Shown: positions 59,141-64,000 of the stretch, piece by piece
Numbering within the stretch: the stretch's first letter is position 1
How the letters are laid out: every line of letters starts with the position of its first letter
Assembly: GCA_050084985.1 (NCBI GenBank)
Contig: JBITNC010000001.1
Coordinates: forward strand, 35,836,001 to 35,900,000
Source: Nageia nagi
Taxonomy: Eukaryota; Pinophyta
Length of the DNA stretch: 64,000 bases
Direction: 5' to 3'
Made by a program: the position numbers and the translations under genes
The notes under the pieces: generated by a model
Seen by the model: the letters and a program-made list of their open reading frames with translations, nothing else
The model's database searches: none
What the model was told of the DNA's origin: nothing

Positions 59141-60957
59141 TGTAGATGTAATTTTGTACATAATGCTTTAAATATAATAAAAGGACTATGTTTTGTTTTG
59201 CTAGCTTCAAATTTTTGTATAAATATGATTGTGTATTGATTACATTTACTTGTTCAAGAAATAAATCTTGTTCAAATTAATGGTCAATTCATAATACATA
59301 AGTATACTTCTATTTTTAGTTAATACACATAAGATATCGTATATCCACATAAATATTGGTTGTAGAATCCTTACTTTTATTTATCTATAAGTTTTTAAGT
59401 CAAATCCATGCTTTGGATATAGCTAACATCATTCATGTTGCTTCGGATTTCAGAAGGAAGAAATTTTACTAAGTTCGCTTGGATAGTAAAGAGAATCCAC
59501 ATCCTAGATGGTGAAGGTGACATCAGTATCCTTTGCACTATGGAAGAAAGTTCAAAATGTATTCTTAGCTCAAAGAAAAGGAAGTCTAAAAAGGATTCTA
59601 CACTCTAGAGAATCGCTGATATCATCAAGCTCATTTTCACCCAGAAATATAATGCATACTAAGGAAATCTATATACTAGATATTGCTAATGTCACAAGTT
59701 TTCTCTATATTAAGAGGTAAAAAGAATACAAAAGAATATGCATTATGGAAAAGGCTAACATCGATTTGTTAGATTCACATACCAATTCAATCAAAAGGAT
59801 ACTCTACATTATGAACTTGCATAAGGAAAACATCTACTACATCTCTAGTCTTGCCTTGTGTCTTTTCATACTTTGAAATTACTACTAAATAAATTAAGAC
59901 TCTAAGCCCTAGATTATCTCAAATTCAGTGCTAGAAACAACCCTAGAAGGTTGCCACATATCCTAGAAGACTCTCTCCACACTCCAAAAGGAGTTGATAT
60001 CATTAGTGATTTTGTAATGCAAATTCTTTAGAAAACACTATAGAATGATCTTTCCAACCTGAATTCAATGTGGGTTACCTCAGGGAGAATCCAAATTTAG
60101 TCCAAATTCAAAGATTAAGTTTGTAGAGCCTTTATAATCTTCAAATATCCTTTTTATAAGATCAAAATTAAAATACAAGAAGATACAGTTATTAGCTAGC
60201 CAACTAAGTGTGACTTGATGTGCAAAATTAGATTATTGGTTCATAAACAAGGTAATAGCTTCTACAATTGCATCTTTGAGAAGAGTATAATCAAGGAAAA
60301 GGATCAAACACCTTCAAGCCATACTATAATAATTATTAGAAAAATTAGATCCATGAGTCCTCCAGCTACAATTACATGATTTGATCATGAGCAAACCCTT
60401 ATCCAATCTAATATCAATCTGTAATGTGAAGATAGGGTAAATCAGAATCAAAGCTTCCATATGAGACTACTACCAAGGATCATGATGATGTGACATTTTT
60501 ATTTATTGTACCTTAGATCAATCAATTTTCTCAAGATTTGATTTTAGGTGATGTACATATCTTTCTAATACCCAAAGATCTTATTTTGTAATGAATGAGC
60601 ATTATAGCTCATAATTTTAGTAGATAGAGATCTATATGAGCTCTTGTAAATTTCTATAAATACTAGAGGCTTCTACTAATAAAAGTCAAATACTGATTAA
60701 ATATTACCCTTTGAAAATTACTATATTTTGGGATGATGAGCTCATATTGTTTATCCTCTCTAGTTGTATTTAACATCTTGATCACTCTAAGGTTGTTGCT
60801 AATAGTTGCTCATATCCCAGGAAGGAGTTCATGTGTGGATCAAACTGTGGCTATTAGGTATTATAGTCATTTATTTAACATATCTAGCTAAGACTACTTG
60901 TAGCTATAAAATTTGATAAATATCTATACCAAAGAATTAAAAGATTTCTGATGCCTA
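59141..60957 (+). repeat. 3' LTR of D, main part (duplication copy 2)
   Basis: Matches 11783 onward and 53968-55795. Ends at GATGCCTA (60950-60957), after which unrelated DNA begins; the missing LTR tail is found at 62037-62230. Confidence 0.85.
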
Positions 60958-62036
60958 GGTGAAAGCAAAAATTGAGTCCACATAAAGGAGAAGTGGGGAA
61001 AATAGATGAAGTTAAAATTCAATCTTGGAAAAATTTGAATCCCAATTTAATAAGTTAAAATTAGGATCCCAATTTAGGTTTGGGATCCTAATAAATATGA
61101 GATCTTGATTTTAAATCAGGATCTCATATTTAAAACTAAAATACATACATTAAATATTGGGTTCCCGATATTTGAATCTTCGATTTTGCCTCGATTTTAG
61201 GCTCAAAAAAGGCTTAAATGAGCTAGCACTTAGCCTTGGACCTTACAAATATGTGTTTATGGCAATGTTAATGGAAATTTGCAACTTCAAGCATACATTT
61301 GATGGAGTTTTTGGTAGATTTTTTCATGAAATTAAAACCTATTATAGATTAAAAAGTGTAGATTTCAAATATGTAATATTTTTTATAATTGGATAAGATT
61401 TTATATTTTTCACTTATTTTTTAGTAAAAGTGGTCCTTATACTTGAAATATGAGGGTATTGTATTTTTTTAATAAGTTTTTTTTTGGGGAGTTATGAAAA
61501 AAAAATTATATAAGGATAAGTTTCATAGAATTCTCTATAAGAATAAAAAAAAATTGAAAAAAGATTAAGTTTAGATCAATATATGCATGATAGACATGAG
61601 CACTTTTCGAAACTACAAATAGTCGATACAAAATTAATTAAAATATATTGATAAAAAACTTATTAAAAAATATCGAGGACAAGCTTCAATGTCTTAGGTA
61701 TCTATGCCTAAAAGTATTTTAAAAAATACCTTGATTTTAATCAAATTATATGTAACAGATATGTGCATGGTATGGCCCAAAACGTTTTTTTTTTTTTTAA
61801 ATGTGGTTTTTGTTCATCTTATCAAATTTTAAATTCTATGTTTTGGGTATTAAAATAAATTATATATTTGAAAACTAGACTCCAAGCACTATAGTTTCAT
61901 GCTAGTGACCTTTTTCATGATTCCATGTCTAATTGCTTGAAATTTTGAGATCAATCATACCCAAACTTGAAAATCAAGGAAAACACTTCCACTTTTTGGC
62001 CTTGAAATGGACCCAACTTCTTGCACCCACCCACTT
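60958..62036. other. 1.1-kb filler or insert within the D 3' LTR
   Basis: Interrupts the D LTR: the 5' LTR reads straight from 'GATGCCTA' to 'TGGTGGTGTTAG' (13580-13600). Its left edge is exactly the right breakpoint of the tandem duplication. It holds three consecutive inverted repeats (61060-61173), poly-A/T runs and no recognised gene. No target-site duplication was found, so either filler DNA from break repair or an unidentified insertion is possible. Confidence 0.55.
61060..61173. repeat. Three consecutive hairpin-forming inverted repeats
   Basis: Hairpin 1: ATTAGGATCCCAA (61060-61072) and TTGGGATCCTAAT (61080-61092), a perfect 13-bp stem with a 7-base loop. Hairpin 2: 17-bp arms 61095-61111 and 61113-61129 around GAGATCTTGATTT / AAATCAGGATCTC, one mismatch. 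Hairpin 3: AAATATTGGG (61152-61161) and CCCGATATTT (61164-61173), one mismatch. Both mismatches are explained by C-to-T changes. Confidence 0.9.
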
Positions 62037-62230
62037 GTGATAGTGCTAGTTCATCTTCTTTGGCCCTATACATTTATAACTCTTATGTTTTCTAACCCTT
62101 AAACTTAAAAGCTCAATAGATAAGAAGTTGACCTTCATATCAAAGATCAATTTACAACAAATTTGTATCTTGTATCCAAGATTTACTTTGATTAAACGAA
62201 CGAAATTCACATTACCTTAAGTCAATCAAC
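62037..62230 (+). repeat. Terminal 0.2 kb of the D 3' LTR
   Basis: Matches 13583-13782 ('GTGATAGTGCTAGTTCATC' against 'TATGGTGGTGTTAGTTCACC', then 'TTTGGCCCTATACATTTATAAC' in part, ending 'TCAATCAAC'). Followed by ATTAT (62231-62235), which also precedes the 5' LTR. Confidence 0.75.
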
Positions 62231-64000
62231 ATTATCATTTATAATATTTTTATCTTAATCATATAAGATTTAATAGTTCAATAATTTTCACTAATATAAT
62301 AAATTAATAAATAAAAAACAACATTAAAGTACATAGCAAAATCCACCAACATTCTTTCTTAACCCTGCTATTTTCATTTTCCAAGTGAGAGCAAAATCCC
62401 CTTATGTTCTATGATGGGAATAAATTGATGTGATGGATTTTTTAATTTAAACTTAAAGTTAGGGATATAGTTCAATTGGTTTCTATAATATTCTTTCTTT
62501 AGTTTAATGTTTGTAATACATTTTATTTTTAAAGTATTTAAATTTTAAATTTAAAGAAGTATATAAAATTTTATTCACATTTTATAATGAGTAAGCTTTT
62601 AAATACACTAAAAAATATGTATTTTAAAATTATTATTTTTTTAGATATTTTATTTGAAATGACTCATTTCTTTCAAGTAGTTTATTTAAAAAAAATTTAA
62701 ATAGTATTTATAAATTTTTAAAACTAAAATTGTAATTTTCATGTTCACTTAAAAAAAAATTAAATAAGATATATATATATATAATATATATATATTATAT
62801 ATATATATAAAATCTAGGTGTTTTTTTTAATTAATAACCAAGTAAATAGTAATATATAAAAAAATATATAAATTTATTTTAATTATTTTAATAATATTTT
62901 TATTTTATATTTATTTTTAATTTTAATTTAATATTTTTAAGAATTATGAATTTTAATTTTGTATTAAAAAATTATTATTTTAAAAAGAAGGTAATTTGAT
63001 ATGCTTTAATACATAACAACATAAGAAAAAAATTGTATTGATGAGCAGGATTCTCACGAAATTCCAGGCCTACCTTCAAGTACAATCCCCATATAAATTT
63101 TCAAATAAAAAAATAAATGTTGGAATTGATTAAGACATTGTTTTGTTAACCAAGGACATCGCCATTTAGATTGTCAATCTGGTATTTAAATGATGAAAAC
63201 GTTTGTGAACGAAATCAAAAGTTAAATGGCAATCAAGAAACAAGGATTTGAATGATTTTTCTGTTAGAAGTTTCAAGACTTTGCATTATTTTAATCTATA
63301 TTAATATCATGTCTTGAAATCCAATAACATATGGGGCATATTAATAAGAAACTCCCGGTTTGGTTCCGAACATTTTACAACATCTAAAGTTTGACCTGAT
63401 TCTGCTAATCACACGTTTGACAAGATAGGACAAACATAAATAAACAATAATATTATTCACTTATTCTCTCATTAATAGTTTTGGCCAGTTTTTGGTGAGG
63501 TCAATTCATCGTTCAATCTTGGAAGGTCACATCACTCCACATATGCCCATGCATAGGCAAATTTGAGCCAATCCATATCACCCATAGCGAAATTAGACTT
63601 ATCATGAATGCCTATGTGGAGACATTGGCTAGTGGGACTTCCGCTAAAAAGCAAAAAGACTGGCTCTAATGAAAATGTGGGAATTGAACCTTAGATCCCA
63701 TAGTGTTCAGTCTTTTCACATGTCAAAATATAAATAAGATAATTGTAAGAAAGTTTGGCATTGCACTTGAACCTTACACTTCTTATTCAAGACATTGTGG
63801 ATGGCATGTGAGGGGATGGTGCCAACTCCCCTTTTAAGACCTAACCTTGAATGATAAATTTTGGCACCTATCATGACTATTTTCAACAAATACCTAATCC
63901 TAATTTTGAGGTAAAGATGTAGGTGGGAGCACGTTCATCTAGTAGTAGATTGTGTTCCTAAACCAATCTTAAAAAAAAATAAAAGTTTTTCCCTTATATT
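62231..64000. other. AT-rich right flank, no gene recognised
   Basis: 62231-63010 is extremely AT-rich with an (AT)n tract at 62768-62810. 63010-64000 is of more ordinary composition and may be low-copy DNA, but no open frame, domain or repeat partner inside the window was found. Confidence 0.6.
62768..62810. repeat. (AT)n microsatellite
   Basis: About 43 bp of TA dinucleotides with two phase slips, self-complementary. Confidence 0.95.

Larger units (their letters stand above)
55796..60957 (+). repeat. 5.2-kb tandem duplication, copy 2
   Basis: Repeats, in order, the end of the B 3' LTR (55796-56055, matching 43664-43716 plus 50619-50874), the ATAAG flank, ORFX of D and most of the D LTR (to 60957). 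Copy 1 is 43664-43716 plus 50619-55799, interrupted by E. The junction at 55796 shares CTAT between the D LTR ('GATGCCTAT') and the B LTR ('AACTATTGGG'). Copy 2 lacks E, so E inserted after the duplication. Scattered substitutions and small indels separate the copies, including a loss of about 50 bp near 55985. Confidence 0.9.
11783..62230 (+). mobile_element. Gypsy element D (Tat-like), about 50 kb span with nested insertions
   Basis: Plus-strand gypsy parts occur in the correct order across the region: 5' LTR (11783-13782), gag, protease, RNase H, RT, second RNase H, integrase, accessory ORFX, 3' LTR (duplicated; final copy 59141-60957 plus tail 62037-62230). Each break in the series coincides with another element: a solo LTR in gag, element C in RT, and element B after integrase. 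Removing the insertions and the duplication leaves about 15 kb, close to the 14.6 kb of element C. ATTAT precedes the 5' LTR (11778-11782) and follows the 3' LTR tail (62231-62235), a tentative target-site duplication since the LTR end is uncertain by 1-2 bp. Confidence 0.75.

Noticed and set aside
62458-62490. tRNA-like phrase 'GGGATATAGTTCAATTGGT'
   Set aside because: It resembles the 5' part and A box of a tRNA, but no anticodon arm, B box or acceptor complement follows.
63680-63702. Minus-strand 'GGTTCAATTCC', a good B-box match of the kind found in tRNAs and SINEs
   Set aside because: No A box at a suitable distance and no poly-A/T tail or target-site duplication, so neither a tRNA nor a SINE can be called.

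Overview
The window looks like intergenic DNA from a large, AT-rich, retrotransposon-dense seed-plant genome. Support comes from a plant L1-type LINE with a zf-RVT-like tail, a Ty1/copia element, and several Ty3/gypsy elements with a second RNase H domain, as in the plant Tat/Ogre group. No host gene, tRNA, rRNA or CRISPR array was recognised. The species cannot be fixed from the sequence; a gymnosperm or other giant-genome plant would fit. Almost every coding region is decayed, mostly by CAA/CAG to TAA/TAG changes typical of methyl-cytosine loss. The one long intact gene is a retrotransposon gag at 47751-49016 (minus).

Layout. 1-10250: a LINE on the minus strand (ORF2 at 1-3900, ORF1 at about 9270-10250), split by a decayed copia element at 4073-9242. 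10250-11782: AT-rich DNA with nothing recognisable. 11783-62230: apparently one very old gypsy element on the plus strand (called D here), stretched to about 50 kb by insertions into its own genes. A 1.8-kb solo LTR (14776-16566) sits in its gag. A complete 14.6-kb minus-strand gypsy element C (19856-34427) sits in its reverse transcriptase. A gag-protease-only element B (38566-50874) lies downstream of its integrase. A younger element E (43717-50618) sits inside the 3' LTR of B. After B arrived, a 5.2-kb segment (the end of B, the accessory gene of D and most of its 3' LTR) was tandemly duplicated, leaving a 1.1-kb filler with three hairpins at the far breakpoint. 62231-64000: AT-rich DNA with an (AT)n tract.

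The most interesting material is in the gypsy elements. C and D share an unusual pol order, protease - RNase H - RT - RNase H - integrase. D and E share a long accessory gene ('ORFX') ending in a coiled-coil region; C has a gene of similar layout in the same position. E has lost pol but kept gag and ORFX, which suggests ORFX matters to the replication strategy of this lineage. The U3 regions of the E and C LTRs carry evenly spaced arrays of the palindrome TGACGTCA (a bZIP/TGA-type site) or its CpG-decayed forms, at about 62-bp steps in E and 100-bp steps in C; D carries scattered decayed versions. Target-site duplications support B (ATAAG), E (ACAAT), C (CAACA/TAACA) and the solo LTR (CCTTC/CCTAC).
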